Shown here in pieces: positions 1-8,647 of a DNA stretch of 42,189 nt. This DNA is from Levilactobacillus parabrevis ATCC 53295. GTDB taxonomy: Bacteria; Bacillota; Bacilli; Lactobacillales; Lactobacillaceae. Location of the stretch: positions 1 to 42,189 of the forward strand of contig NZ_AZCZ01000021.1 of the NCBI RefSeq assembly GCF_001434055.1, read 5' to 3'. The notes below the pieces were generated by a model. The model made no database searches. It was not told where the DNA came from and saw only the letters and a program-made list of their open reading frames with translations. The position numbers were made by a program, and so were the translations under genes. Numbering within the stretch: position 1 is the stretch's first letter; each line of letters opens with the position of its first letter.

Positions 1-190
1 ATTCTTGTCTAAATATTTTGTACAGCTGCTGGTTGATTTTTAACCAGCTTAGCTGGAACCCATTGTCAAAGATCCATTGACTGACAATATTAGCTAATCG
101 TTGATACTCCTGGCTCATCGCTAGAAATTGGTCTGCCTGATTAGTGTCCGGGTAGAGTCTCAGCTTGATTGTTCGCCCTAATTTAACCAA
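1..190 (-). CDS. tnpB: TnpB (IS200/IS605 family, IS1341-like), N-terminal part, cut by window edge
   Basis: Reading the minus strand from a TTG at 188-190 gives 63 open codons to the window edge. The protein begins LVKLGRTIKLRLYPDTNQAD and continues through a segment with NIVSQWIF and a basic LYKIFRQE stretch. The K-L-R-L-Y-P-x-x-x-Q opening and the following helical segment are the pattern of TnpB N-termini in lactobacilli. TnpB is an RNA-guided nuclease carried by IS200/IS605 elements; its RuvC residues and the guide RNA would lie beyond the left edge. A ribosome site (GGGGAGG on the minus strand, about 195-201) sits just upstream and supports the TTG start. No TnpA is visible, so this may be a TnpB-only element. 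Identity rests on N-terminal pattern only. Confidence 0.72.
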   Translation of the reverse strand, partial: MVKLGRTIKLRLYPDTNQADQFLAMSQEYQRLANIVSQWIFDNGFQLSWLKINQQLYKIFRQE

Positions 191-574
191 TGGATGCCTC
201 CCCTGTAGATTGGGTTAAGTATACCATGTTTAGTCTCTTTCAGGGGAACATATGTTTCGAAAAAATATTAAATTCTGGCATTCATCCCGCGATCAAAATC
301 GCAGGTTTTCTGCTTAGTTTTTAATAATTTGAAAGCGATGCCACGTCAACGGACCAATCTACGCCTAAGGTTGCTATCGCGGGAACTGACGCCTAACGTG
401 CGGGTAAAGAATGGATAACGGATTAATTTGTTTTAAGTGTTGTTAAAGAAGGCGCAACCTGATTATAAATTTGTCACTAATTTGCAAAAAATCTGTTATA
501 CTACTAGGCGGTTAGAAAAATACTTTGTCGGCAAAATTTGTCGGTCAAACTCAATATAAGGGGTCAGGAAAACA
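191..574. other. Non-coding stretch between tnpB and the secreted-protein gene; possible IS left end
   Basis: No convincing gene. It holds a short perfect hairpin GCGAT-CAAA-ATCGC (289-302) and a direct repeat ACGCCTAA (361-368, 389-396). The left end of the TnpB element should lie here, since TnpB is transcribed leftward, but its boundary cannot be placed without relatives. The right part carries the promoter of the next gene. Confidence 0.4.
494..502 (+). promoter_or_regulatory. Extended -10 promoter of the Lys-rich secreted protein gene
   Basis: TGTTATACT at 494-502 is a TGn-extended -10 box. A TTGTCA at 471-476 is a possible -35, but the 20-nt spacer is long, so the extended -10 probably carries the activity. 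A ribosome site (AAGGGG, 558-563; also AGGAA at 566-570) precedes the ATG at 575. Confidence 0.5.
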
Positions 575-1420
575 ATGAAGAAATTTATGGTTGCGATGAC
601 TGGTTTGGTTACTTTATTTACAATTGGTGCCACAGTACCAGCTGTGACGGGTACTGCCACGACGACCGCACATGCCGCTACGCACGTTGGGCCTAGCTTG
701 AGCGTTAAGGCAATTCACAACAATTCTAAGTCAATCACGGGGACGGCTACGAAGGGCTCTAAGATTACGGTCAAGAGCACGAAGAATGCCAAGAAAGACT
801 TGGGTAGTGCAACGGCTTCTAAGAAGACGGGTAAGTACACGGTTAAGTTAGCCAAGAAGTTAAAGAAGAACGCTAACGTCTACGTTTACGCTACTAATCC
901 GAAGACGAAGACGTCTTTCTACCGGATCATCCGGGTTCAAGCCGCTGCTACTAAGAAAGCAACGACTAAGAAGGTAACCTCTAAGAAGACGACTGCCAAA
1001 AAGGTAGCAACGAAGAAGACAACTAAAAAAGTTACGAAGAAGGCCACTGCCAAGAAGACGACTTCAACCAAGAAGGCTGCTAGCTTCACGGTTAAGACGC
1101 CTACTGGTACCTGGAAGTCTAACACGGCTAAGAAGTATTCTCAAAAGATCGTCTTCAGCCAAAAGACTGGTTTCAACCAATACCTTTACAAGAACGGTAA
1201 GAAGGTTAAGACTTTAGTTTCTTACGCTAAGTACAGTGTTAAGGCTAAGACCCCTACGTTCTGGAAGATTAATTACACGCCTAAGGGTTCTAAGACGTCT
1301 AAGACCTTTTACTTACGCTTCACTTCTGCTAAGAAGTTCAAGATCGTTAACAGCAAGGACCAAGTCGTTGCCGTTAAGGCCGGCGTTGCACCAGCTGCAA
1401 AGTGGACTTTCACGAAGTAA
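575..1420 (+). CDS. Secreted, highly basic cell-surface protein with Ig-like domain and histone-H1-like Lys/Thr/Ala linker
   Basis: 281 residues. A signal peptide (MKKFMVAMTG..., likely cut after AHA at residue 34) is followed by a bacterial Ig-like segment (about 38-122, pattern G-x-A-x-x-G-S-K-I-T-V ... G-K-Y-T-V), then a low-complexity tract of K, T, A, V and S (about 123-170, repeated TKK/AKK units), then a C-terminal domain (about 171-281) rich in aromatic and Lys residues that I do not recognise. There is no LPxTG motif or transmembrane anchor, so attachment could be by charge to teichoic acids or DNA. Lys is coded almost only by AAG, as in highly expressed genes. It is monocistronic, with its own promoter and terminator. 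Function is unknown; a wall-associated or matrix protein is an inference. Confidence 0.75.
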   Translation: MKKFMVAMTGLVTLFTIGATVPAVTGTATTTAHAATHVGPSLSVKAIHNNSKSITGTATKGSKITVKSTKNAKKDLGSATASKKTGKYTVKLAKKLKKNANVYVYATNPKTKTSFYRIIRVQAAATKKATTKKVTSKKTTAKKVATKKTTKKVTKKATAKKTTSTKKAASFTVKTPTGTWKSNTAKKYSQKIVFSQKTGFNQYLYKNGKKVKTLVSYAKYSVKAKTPTFWKINYTPKGSKTSKTFYLRFTSAKKFKIVNSKDQVVAVKAGVAPAAKWTFTK

Positions 1421-1445
1421 GCTTGTTTCTATAAAATAGTTAGTT

Positions 1446-1484
1446 AAAACCGTCATTTCGTAAATTTGCGAAATGATGGTTTTT
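1446..1484 (+). terminator. Rho-independent terminator after the Lys-rich secreted protein gene
   Basis: Arms ACCGTCATTTCG and CGAAATGATGGT around an 8-nt loop, followed by a T-run, directly after the stop codon. Confidence 0.85.
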
Positions 1485-1576
1485 GTTCGGTATTTGTAAG
1501 TACGCGTGGAAGATTAGCGAGAATTCCCACCCAGAAAAATACGCAGTCAGTTGTGATTATGGCCTTAATTCCGCTG

Positions 1577-1610
1577 TATAATAGTTATGTATCACATATA
1601 TCTAGGGGGT
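1577..1610 (+). promoter_or_regulatory. -10 box and ribosome site of the second secreted protein
   Basis: A perfect -10 TATAAT (1577-1582) with no good -35 at the normal distance, then AGGGGGT (1604-1610) seven bases before the TTG at 1618. The ribosome site decides the TTG start, since no ATG lies nearby in frame. Confidence 0.5.
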
Positions 1611-1617
1611 AATTAGA

Positions 1618-2433
1618 TTGTTGAACTTTAAAGGAACACTGCTGACTGGCTTACTGTTGGCCGGTGCGATTGTGGGGATGGGGATGCTCACAGCACCAGC
1701 AACGGCGCAGGCCTCAAGCAAGTATTTGACGGCCCAGTATGGGAGTTACGTTCGGGCCAAGCGCAACGTGTACGTGGGTATTTCGCAACGACACGGGCAT
1801 ACATACAAACCATTGCTAAAGAAGAAAGGGTCCTTGCTCTTCGTGACCAGTTCAACGCAGAAGTTTGGAAGCCCAGTGGTTAAGGCGTCCTTCACTTCCG
1901 GGGCGGTACACTATAATCGGCTCAAAAATTTAGCCTTTAATATGACGGATTCGGTGCCGTTAACGAAACGAAACTTTAAGAAGGTCAGTCTCAAGGCCCC
2001 AATCCGCGGAACGATTCTACGCCAAGGAAATGGGTTCAAGGATACCAAGAAGAATGGATTTGCCTTGCCAATGTTTTACCTGACACTTGACAATTACATT
2101 CAGTATTACAATCAGACCGCGATGAATAAATATGATAATGGTGGCGTCATGTCAGTCAACTATGGCAATAGTATGGAAGTTTACAAGCCGACCGCCTCTG
2201 CCAAGATGACTAAGACTACGGTCAAGGGAAACACGACGACGGTACAATATAACAAGTACATCAAAGGCTTACCCGGCAAGAAGATTAGTGCGCACACTTA
2301 CCAGATGAAGATTACCGACCTTAAGACCAAAGGGAGTAAATCCTTCGAAGATGACTATTATGGTGGCACGTGGAATAACTACACGGTCAATGGCAAGTCT
2401 TACTTCTCTGGCATCATTAATGACTTTGGTTAA
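1618..2433 (+). CDS. Secreted protein of unknown function
   Basis: 271 residues from a TTG start chosen because AGGGGGT lies seven bases upstream (a second TTG follows directly at 1621). The signal peptide has a long hydrophobic core (GLLLAGAIVGMGML) and a likely cut after AQA at residue 32. The mature part has no cysteine, anchor or known catalytic motif that I can see. It is rich in Tyr, Lys and Gly and ends in a Tyr/Trp/Asn-rich segment (DDYYGGTWNNYTVNGKSYF). Many lactobacilli encode secreted proteins of this kind near other surface genes. It lies beside another secreted protein but has its own promoter and terminator. Function not assigned. Confidence 0.7.
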   Translation: MLNFKGTLLTGLLLAGAIVGMGMLTAPATAQASSKYLTAQYGSYVRAKRNVYVGISQRHGHTYKPLLKKKGSLLFVTSSTQKFGSPVVKASFTSGAVHYNRLKNLAFNMTDSVPLTKRNFKKVSLKAPIRGTILRQGNGFKDTKKNGFALPMFYLTLDNYIQYYNQTAMNKYDNGGVMSVNYGNSMEVYKPTASAKMTKTTVKGNTTTVQYNKYIKGLPGKKISAHTYQMKITDLKTKGSKSFEDDYYGGTWNNYTVNGKSYFSGIINDFG

Positions 2434-2470
2434 GCGTAACTGCTTCCAGGAACATTAAAATTTGTATTTT

Positions 2471-2511
2471 AAAAAACCGATCACCCTAAATTTCTGGGTA
2501 ATCGGTTTTTT
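2471..2511. terminator. Bidirectional terminator between the secreted protein and metal ATPase genes
   Basis: AAAAAACCGAT...ATCGGTTTTTT with an inner ACCC/GGGT pairing. It serves both convergent genes because each strand ends in a T-run. Confidence 0.85.
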
Positions 2512-2531
2512 GTCGCGTCTATTCGACTGTG

Positions 2532-4433
2532 TTAGTTCGTGGCTAACTGCTGAACGGGTTGTTTCGTGGGCTTGTTGACGTGGGGATGGTAGCCAATCAA
2601 GCGCATCGCGTTGAAGATAACGACGAGGATTGAGGCTTCGTGGACGAACATCCCACTGGCCATGTAGATGTAACCGTAGACCAGGCCAATCAGTAAGAAC
2701 AAGACCGTAGCGATGGCAATCGTGATGTTTTCCTTGGTGTTGGCAGAGGTCTTCTTGGCCAAGCCAACCGCGTGATTCAGGGCGTTGAAGCTGGATTGCA
2801 TCAGGACAACATCCGCCGTTTCAATGGCGACATCGGTCCCACCACCCATGGCAATACCGACGCTAGCGGTGGCTAAGGAAGGACTGTCGTTGATACCGTC
2901 CCCAACGAAGGCCACGTTGCGACCCATGTCTTGGAACTTCTTGACGAAGGTAACCTTGTCGGCTGGTAACAGGTCGGCGTGGACCTCGTCGATGCCTAAG
3001 GATTCGGCAACGGCTTGGGCGGTGGCTTGGTTGTCACCCGTCAACATAACCAGGTGCTTGATACCTTGGCGTTTCAGCGCAGCGAGTGCGGCGGGAACTT
3101 CTGTCCGCACTGTGTCAGCAACACCGAGGATGAAAGCTAATTGACCTTGGTAACCGACCAATACCGTGGATTGGCCATCGTCTTGCATCTCGTGTAAATC
3201 AGTTAATTGCGTATCGGTTAACGTAATGCCGTTGTCTTTCAACAGGGCAGCATTACCGACGTAGAGGGGTTCATCGTGCCATTGACCGATCATGCCGCGA
3301 CCCTTGATGGTTTCGGTAGTCATGGTGGCCGCATCCGCTGGCATGTGGGCAGCGAGATGACTCGTAATGGCTGTTGCTAACGGGTGATCGGAGGTTTGTT
3401 CGACCTGAGCGATGGCACCTAATAAATCGGAATCGCCTGTGTATTGTTTCATGCTAGCGACGTCCATTTTACCCGTCGTTAACGTCCCGGTTTTATCAAA
3501 GACAATCGTGTCGACTTTGGCGAGACTTTCAACCACATCGCCACCCTTGATAAGAATGCCGTTCTTAGCACCGTTACCGATCCCAGCCACGTTGGAGACT
3601 GGCGCACCGATAACCAGGGCCCCAGGGCAACCAAGGACGAGGACCGTGATGGCCAACCGGAGATCTTGTGAGAAGACGAAGACCAGAATGGCAATGACCA
3701 GAACGGCTGGCGTATAGTATTGGGCAAATTTGTCGATAAACTTTTCAGCGGGAGACTTGGTGTCTTGGGCTTCTTCGACCAATTCAATAATCTTGGAGAA
3801 GGTCGTTTCATCACCAACTTGGGTGGCTTCAATCTGCAGGGTACCACTTTCGACCATGGCACCGGAGTAAACACCATCGCCATCAGCCTTGTTGACGGGC
3901 CGGGATTCACCAGTAATGGAGGATTCGTTGACGTAGCCAGTACCGCTGACGACTTTGCCATCGACGGGGACTTGGCCACCGGCTTTGACGAGGACAATGT
4001 TGCCTTCCTCAAGGTCATCGACATCGACTTCTTCAGTCTCACCATCGTCACCGACCAGTAGTGCCGTGGTTGGGGCCATTTCGGTCAGGGATTGAATCGC
4101 GCCCCGCGTCTTGGCCAACGTCTTTTGTTCCAAGTAGGAACCGAAGAGAAATAGGAATGTTACAATGGCTGATTCTTCAAATTCACCGATGGCAAACGCC
4201 CCGATAACGGCGATACCGACCAGTAATTCAATACTGAAGACTTTGGCCTTCAAAGCACTGATGGCCCGCAGAACGATGGGAGCTGCGGCGATAACGGAAG
4301 CGATGATCCAGGCGGTGTCGGTGACGTAGGGCACCTTGGTGAACCAGGCGTTGAGGAAGCCGACGATAATCAAGCCGGCGGACCAGAAGGTAATAGGATT
4401 AGTGTGAGAATAAATATAACGTTGGAATGCCAT
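2532..4433 (-). CDS. P1B-type heavy-metal ATPase with CPG and HEAS motifs (P1B-4-like exporter)
   Basis: 633 residues. ATP-driven metal export is expected. Visible motifs: TGES (174-177, actuator), CPG in the metal-binding membrane helix (269-271), the DKTGTLT phosphorylation site (D313), SDHPLA (the HP motif of P1B pumps), TGDN, GDGINDSP, and HEAS in the last membrane region (about 598-601). P1B pumps normally have CPC, SPC or TPC in this helix; CPG is a departure. HEAS resembles the HEG-G/S-T signature of P1B-4 pumps, a group that includes Fe2+, Co2+ and Zn2+ exporters. There is no N-terminal HMA domain; separate HMA proteins are encoded at 10.6-11.1 kb under a matching promoter. The ATG at 4433 follows GAAAGGA. 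The metal cannot be read from sequence; iron is an inference from subclass and the Dps-like partner. Confidence 0.88.
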   Translation of the reverse strand: MAFQRYIYSHTNPITFWSAGLIIVGFLNAWFTKVPYVTDTAWIIASVIAAAPIVLRAISALKAKVFSIELLVGIAVIGAFAIGEFEESAIVTFLFLFGSYLEQKTLAKTRGAIQSLTEMAPTTALLVGDDGETEEVDVDDLEEGNIVLVKAGGQVPVDGKVVSGTGYVNESSITGESRPVNKADGDGVYSGAMVESGTLQIEATQVGDETTFSKIIELVEEAQDTKSPAEKFIDKFAQYYTPAVLVIAILVFVFSQDLRLAITVLVLGCPGALVIGAPVSNVAGIGNGAKNGILIKGGDVVESLAKVDTIVFDKTGTLTTGKMDVASMKQYTGDSDLLGAIAQVEQTSDHPLATAITSHLAAHMPADAATMTTETIKGRGMIGQWHDEPLYVGNAALLKDNGITLTDTQLTDLHEMQDDGQSTVLVGYQGQLAFILGVADTVRTEVPAALAALKRQGIKHLVMLTGDNQATAQAVAESLGIDEVHADLLPADKVTFVKKFQDMGRNVAFVGDGINDSPSLATASVGIAMGGGTDVAIETADVVLMQSSFNALNHAVGLAKKTSANTKENITIAIATVLFLLIGLVYGYIYMASGMFVHEASILVVIFNAMRLIGYHPHVNKPTKQPVQQLATN

Positions 4434-4496
4434 AAGATAACGATCCTTTCTTTGTCTAAGTTATTTAAGGTTTTTACGTTCCTTGTTTATGTACTC

Positions 4497-4538
4497 ATTA
4501 TGCCTGGGAATGGCGGACATTAACTTGATGCGAATCAA
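4497..4538 (-). promoter_or_regulatory. FNR/CRP-type box at -41.5 with -10 box, promoter of the metal ATPase
   Basis: Minus strand: TTGATTCGCATCAA (4525-4538), a perfect TTGAT-N4-ATCAA box, then 22 bases, then CATAAT (4497-4502) as -10. If CATAAT occupies -12 to -7, the box is centred at -41.5, the class II activator position. No good -35 is present, as expected for an activator-dependent promoter. The same arrangement precedes the HMA-HMA-Dps operon at 11160-11201. Confidence 0.7.
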
Positions 4539-4817
4539 GTTGGCTGATTTATTTTAAATAAAGTGAGAATTATTGTCTGCGATTACTGGAGGCTCTGTCA
4601 CTAATTGCTTTGGTTGTTGGTTGTGGTACTGAGCGATGAAGCTTGTCGTCTATCAATCGGTAAAGCTTGTAAGATATGAAAATCCACCTGCAGTGTCGTT
4701 TTGACATTGTAGATGGATTTTTGTGATTGATAGAATTGAATGTCACGGGTTTCAATAATTCTTGAATTAGTAACTATCGTGAACCGCAGGCGACGGGTAA
4801 TCACTCATTTAAGGGAA
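4539..4817. other. Intergenic region without a gene; contains a strong hairpin
   Basis: Apart from the hairpin terminator at 4679-4722 nothing coding is convincing. The short reading frames here have no ribosome site and overlap the hairpin. Confidence 0.5.
4679..4722. terminator. Long hairpin terminator downstream of the GH31 gene
   Basis: A 19-bp stem (one mismatch, two G-T pairs) with loop GTTTT; outer arms AAAATCCA and TGGATTTT. It lies between two leftward genes, so it probably ends the alpha-glucosidase transcript. The stem is longer than an ordinary terminator. Confidence 0.7.
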
Positions 4818-7127
4818 TTATTTCAACCGGTAACCATCGCTGGCGCGGTCGTAGGTCAACGTTACGCTGCTGTCTGGCAGATCGACCGTAATCGTCTGGT
4901 AGGCGGGATCGTAACCGTGGTGCAACAGGTCAACGGCCACCTGGCCATCCTTGACGGTGATTTCGTAGCGGTTGAATTCGCCGTTTTGATAATTGAAGTC
5001 GAGACCGTCATCTTGGTAATGGGTGTAGGTGCCGGCATTGCCGAAGAGCTTGAAGGTCATGGTCGTATCGGGCTCCTCGCTGATATGGCTGACTGGTGCG
5101 CCCCATGGTAAGAGGGTGTCTTTCTTGATAAATAGAGGCAGCTTAGCCAGTGGTGCATCGGCGACAATGTCCTGGTTACCCGTGTATTCACGGTTGTTCC
5201 AGAAGTCAATCCACTTACCAGCTGGCAGGTAGACGAGCCGTTTAGTTTGAGACTTCTGAACGACTGGCGCGACTAACACATCGTCACCAACCATGTATTC
5301 ATCGTTTAAGTCGCGAGTCCGTGGGTCATCCTCGTAGTTCAGAACCAGTGGCCGCATGACGGGAAGCCCAGTCTGACTTTCCTGCGCAAATAGATCGTAC
5401 AGGTAGGGGATGAAGCGGTAGCGGAGCTTCAAGTACTTGCGGTAGATCGACAGCGTCGGTTCACCGAAGGCCCATGGTTCCTGCCGCCGGGTGCCCATCG
5501 CCGCGTGGTTCCGCAGTAGGGGACTGAAGATAGCGGCTTCGATCCACCGGGTCAGCAGTTCAGCGTTAGTATCGGAAGCAAAGCCCCCGATGTCGGTGCC
5601 GACAAAGCTGAAGCCACTCAGTCCTAAGTTGCAGAGCTGAGGGATCATCATTTGAATGTGTGGCCAGATACTCCGGTTATCCCCGGTCCAAACGGTCGAG
5701 TACTTCTGAGTCCCAGCGTAGGCCGCCCGGGTGATGACGTATGGCCGCCGTCCCTGTTGACTCTTCAGGCCTTCATAGGTGGCCTTGGCCATGTTGTGAC
5801 CGTAAACGTTGTGCATCTTGGCGTGAGTTGATGGCGTGTCCTGGTCGCTGAAGACCACATCGTCCGGGATGTTGCCCTCAAACGTTGCGGGTTCGTTCAT
5901 GTCGATCCAGACCCCACCAACACCGTTGTCCGTTAGGAATTTATTGTTGTTTGCCCACCACTTGCGAACCGCTGGCCGACCAAAGTCGGGGAAGGCGGAG
6001 TCGCCGGGCCAAACTTTGTTGATGTAGACCTTGTTATCCGGTGTCTTGACGAAGTAATCCTGTTTGAGGCCTTCCGCGTAGGTGTGATAGTTCGGGTCCT
6101 GTTTAACGCCGGGATCGATAATTGGAATAACTTTGATCCCGTTTTGCTTGAGTTTGGCCACGAAGGCCTTGGGGTCACCCTCGAATTTATCCTTGTCCCA
6201 GGTGAAAACTCGGTAGCCTTCCATGTAGTCGACGTCAAAGTGAATCGCATCGCAGGGGAGATCGTACTTCTTCAGGCCGTCTACAATCGTTTGGACTTCC
6301 GCCTGGCTGGCGCTGTAGCCCCAACGCGATTGTTGATAACCCAGCGTCCACTTCTGTGGCAATGGCACGCGACCGGTGAGGTAGGTGTAGTTGGTCACAA
6401 CGTCCTTCAATGTTTGGCCGCCAATGATGTAGTAGTCTAGATTGCCTTGAACGGCAGAGTAGAAGTAGTAGTGGGTGTCTTCCTTACCCATGTCGAAGTG
6501 ACTCTTGTAAGTGTTGTCGAAGAATAGACCATAGGGATGACCGTTCTTCAAGCCCAGCATAACGGGAATCGACTTGTAGAGGTTCGGAAAGTTTTCGAGT
6601 TGGGGAGCGGGGTTATCCACGTTCCAGTTGTCGTATTCGAAGCCCCGCTTGTCGAGGTAGCCGGTCTTGTCACCCAGACCATAGAGGTGTTCGTCAGGAG
6701 CGAGGGCCTTGACGACTTCGTAGTAGCCCGTATCGGACTTGACCGTTGACTTCGTGACACTGTGACCTTCGGCTTCAACCAGCCGTTGGTGAACCTTGTC
6801 GATCCCCTTGTCGAGGAGCTGCCGTTCGCCGCGGTAGTCGGTGACGAGGGCGTTGCCGTTGGCGTCGTAAGCGTCCACGTGGCGGTCAGCATCTAATTTC
6901 AGTGTCAGAGCGCTGGTCTTTAATTCATAGTGATCGCCGGCGTCGGTAAGGGTGTAGTTGGTCGGTTGTTCCTTGTTGCCTTCGATGGCGTAGGATTGGC
7001 CGTTGTCGCCGCGATTTTCAAAGACCCGGATGATAGCGGGGGTCACAACGGTAAGCTGCAGGGGATGCTGCGGATAATCCAGTGTCACCGTTTGTTTAGT
7101 TTGCGTGTATTTTGGTAAAGTTGTCAT
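4818..7127 (-). CDS. GH31 family alpha-glucosidase
   Basis: 769 residues, full length for bacterial GH31. The enzyme releases glucose (or another alpha-linked sugar) from non-reducing ends of oligosaccharides. Landmarks: an N-terminal beta domain (about 1-250), HFDVDYM (about 296-302), the catalytic nucleophile region WIDMNEP (D409), the acid/base region TGDNRS (D483), GTDIGGF (about 510-516) and RNHAAMGTR (about 539-547), then C-terminal beta domains. There is no signal peptide, so it acts inside the cell on imported sugars. It lies 30 bp downstream of an SLC45-like permease on the same strand and opposite a LacI regulator, so it probably works on the permease's substrate, such as maltose, isomaltose or related glucosides. 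The exact linkage is not readable. Confidence 0.93.
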   Translation of the reverse strand: MTTLPKYTQTKQTVTLDYPQHPLQLTVVTPAIIRVFENRGDNGQSYAIEGNKEQPTNYTLTDAGDHYELKTSALTLKLDADRHVDAYDANGNALVTDYRGERQLLDKGIDKVHQRLVEAEGHSVTKSTVKSDTGYYEVVKALAPDEHLYGLGDKTGYLDKRGFEYDNWNVDNPAPQLENFPNLYKSIPVMLGLKNGHPYGLFFDNTYKSHFDMGKEDTHYYFYSAVQGNLDYYIIGGQTLKDVVTNYTYLTGRVPLPQKWTLGYQQSRWGYSASQAEVQTIVDGLKKYDLPCDAIHFDVDYMEGYRVFTWDKDKFEGDPKAFVAKLKQNGIKVIPIIDPGVKQDPNYHTYAEGLKQDYFVKTPDNKVYINKVWPGDSAFPDFGRPAVRKWWANNNKFLTDNGVGGVWIDMNEPATFEGNIPDDVVFSDQDTPSTHAKMHNVYGHNMAKATYEGLKSQQGRRPYVITRAAYAGTQKYSTVWTGDNRSIWPHIQMMIPQLCNLGLSGFSFVGTDIGGFASDTNAELLTRWIEAAIFSPLLRNHAAMGTRRQEPWAFGEPTLSIYRKYLKLRYRFIPYLYDLFAQESQTGLPVMRPLVLNYEDDPRTRDLNDEYMVGDDVLVAPVVQKSQTKRLVYLPAGKWIDFWNNREYTGNQDIVADAPLAKLPLFIKKDTLLPWGAPVSHISEEPDTTMTFKLFGNAGTYTHYQDDGLDFNYQNGEFNRYEITVKDGQVAVDLLHHGYDPAYQTITVDLPDSSVTLTYDRASDGYRLK

Positions 7128-7157
7128 ACGAATTCTCTCCTCAATCAGAAGTTAAAA

Positions 7158-8582
7158 CTATTGTACATCTTCAGATAAATCTTTCTGTGGCTTATCTTGC
7201 TTGAGCACGCTGATGGCTAAGACCGCGATCAGCATGGAAATCCCAGCGACCAGCATCATACCAGGCATGGACTTGCCGACCAGACGGAAGACCAGGAAGC
7301 TGGCAACGGAGGCGATGATCTGTGGTAAACAGATTGTCCCGTTAAAGATTCCGATGTAAGAACCTTCGTTGGATCCATTCAATGATGACGTGAAAATGTT
7401 GAAGGGTTCAACGTGGACCGTGAAGAAGCCAATCCCGATTAAACAGAATGGTAAGATCAGCAGGTACTGGTTGTGGATGAAGAAGACCCAGATCAAGCCG
7501 ATAGCGAAGCAGGTAATCCCGAAGCGGTACCAGAATTTCCGCTTGAAGGGGTTAGTGTGTGACAGAATCAGAAAGCCATAGAGTACGGCAGCCATGGACT
7601 GAATAAAGGTCAGAATCCCGTACCAGTTCCCAGCGGCTTGATAGCCGGCAGACGTGGCATTGGTCGTGTTCCAAACGTTTTGGGCAATGGCCCCGGTCGT
7701 GTAGGTCCACATGTATTGAATCCCGATCCAAGCGAACATTTGCACGATGGCGACTTCCCACAAGGCCTTAGGTGCTTCCTTGATCAGTTGCCAGATGGAC
7801 TTGTGATTCTTGTGGGCTTGCGGATCGATCTGGTGATAGTCAGCGTAAGTTTCTGGATCGTATTCCTTAACGGAGTGGATGGTGTAAGCGGAAATGCCTA
7901 ACAGAATGGCGGCTCCAATGTAGAAGGCTAAGCGGACGGAGAGGGGCACAACGCCCTTCTTAGCGGTGTTGGCGACCCCGAAGTAGGTCAGCACGAAGGG
8001 GAGTAAAGTGGCGAGCACCCCACCTAAGTTACTGAAGGCTTGTTGCCAAGACCAAGCTTTATCCTTTTGATTTTCGTTGACCATGTCACCGATGATCATC
8101 CGGAAGGGTTGCATGCAGACGTTGCTGGAGAGGTCCATCAGCAAAATGGCAATGGCCCCGAATAGTAAGGCGGCAAGTGAGGCGTAACCGAAGCCAAATG
8201 ACCCGGCATTAGGTAACAGAATCATAACCAGTGCGGCGATAGGGGCACTGAACAACAGGTACGGCATCCGCCGGCCAAAGCGTGGTGACCAGGTCCGGTC
8301 GGAATACTTCCCGACCAGTGGCTGGACAATCAATCCGGCAAGCGGGGGCAGAATGAAGAAGAGTCCCAGGTTGGTCGGGTCGGCACCAATCGTTTGGAAG
8401 ATCCGGCTCATTTGTGATGACTGTAGTGAGAAGGCCATGTTGACCCCACAGAATCCAAATGTAATCGCGAATAATGTCTTCAATGGTAAATTTGGCAGGG
8501 AATTTGAGATCCGTGCTGGTTTCTTGGCGGCAGTTCCAGTCGGTTTAGCGGCTCCAGCTGCGTGTGCTGTTGGTTGATTCAT
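7158..8582 (-). CDS. MFS sugar permease, SLC45/GPH-like (probable maltose-type oligosaccharide transporter)
   Basis: 474 residues with about 12 membrane helices. After a 30-residue Ala/Pro/Lys tail come FCGVNMAFSLQSSQMSRIF and the loop VGKYSDRTWSPRFGRRMPY, which match the SLC45-like group of sugar/proton symporters (the conserved G-x-x-S-D-R ... G-R-R loop between helices 2 and 3). It would import an alpha-glucoside for the GH31 enzyme encoded 30 bp downstream. The ATG at 8582 follows AGGGGAT on the minus strand. The promoter overlaps the twin operators at 8648-8691, so repression by the divergent LacI protein is likely. The substrate is inferred from the neighbour. Confidence 0.85.
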   Translation of the reverse strand: MNQPTAHAAGAAKPTGTAAKKPARISNSLPNLPLKTLFAITFGFCGVNMAFSLQSSQMSRIFQTIGADPTNLGLFFILPPLAGLIVQPLVGKYSDRTWSPRFGRRMPYLLFSAPIAALVMILLPNAGSFGFGYASLAALLFGAIAILLMDLSSNVCMQPFRMIIGDMVNENQKDKAWSWQQAFSNLGGVLATLLPFVLTYFGVANTAKKGVVPLSVRLAFYIGAAILLGISAYTIHSVKEYDPETYADYHQIDPQAHKNHKSIWQLIKEAPKALWEVAIVQMFAWIGIQYMWTYTTGAIAQNVWNTTNATSAGYQAAGNWYGILTFIQSMAAVLYGFLILSHTNPFKRKFWYRFGITCFAIGLIWVFFIHNQYLLILPFCLIGIGFFTVHVEPFNIFTSSLNGSNEGSYIGIFNGTICLPQIIASVASFLVFRLVGKSMPGMMLVAGISMLIAVLAISVLKQDKPQKDLSEDVQ

Positions 8583-8647
8583 GGTGTGACATCCCCTTGA
8601 TTAATTTAAAACAATTACCTTTCAACGCCTATATCCTATCACTTTAC

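Noticed and set aside
937-1125. Antisense hydrophobic frame opposite the Lys-rich tract
   Set aside because: It is the mirror of AAG/ACG repeats (giving V, L and F); an artefact of codon composition.
3479-4051. Long second reading frame inside the metal ATPase gene on the same strand
   Set aside because: Basic, low-information product caused by codon bias of the true gene; no motif.
4570-4804. Two short minus-strand reading frames before the ATPase gene
   Set aside because: They run through the long hairpin at 4679-4722 and have no ribosome site or family pattern.
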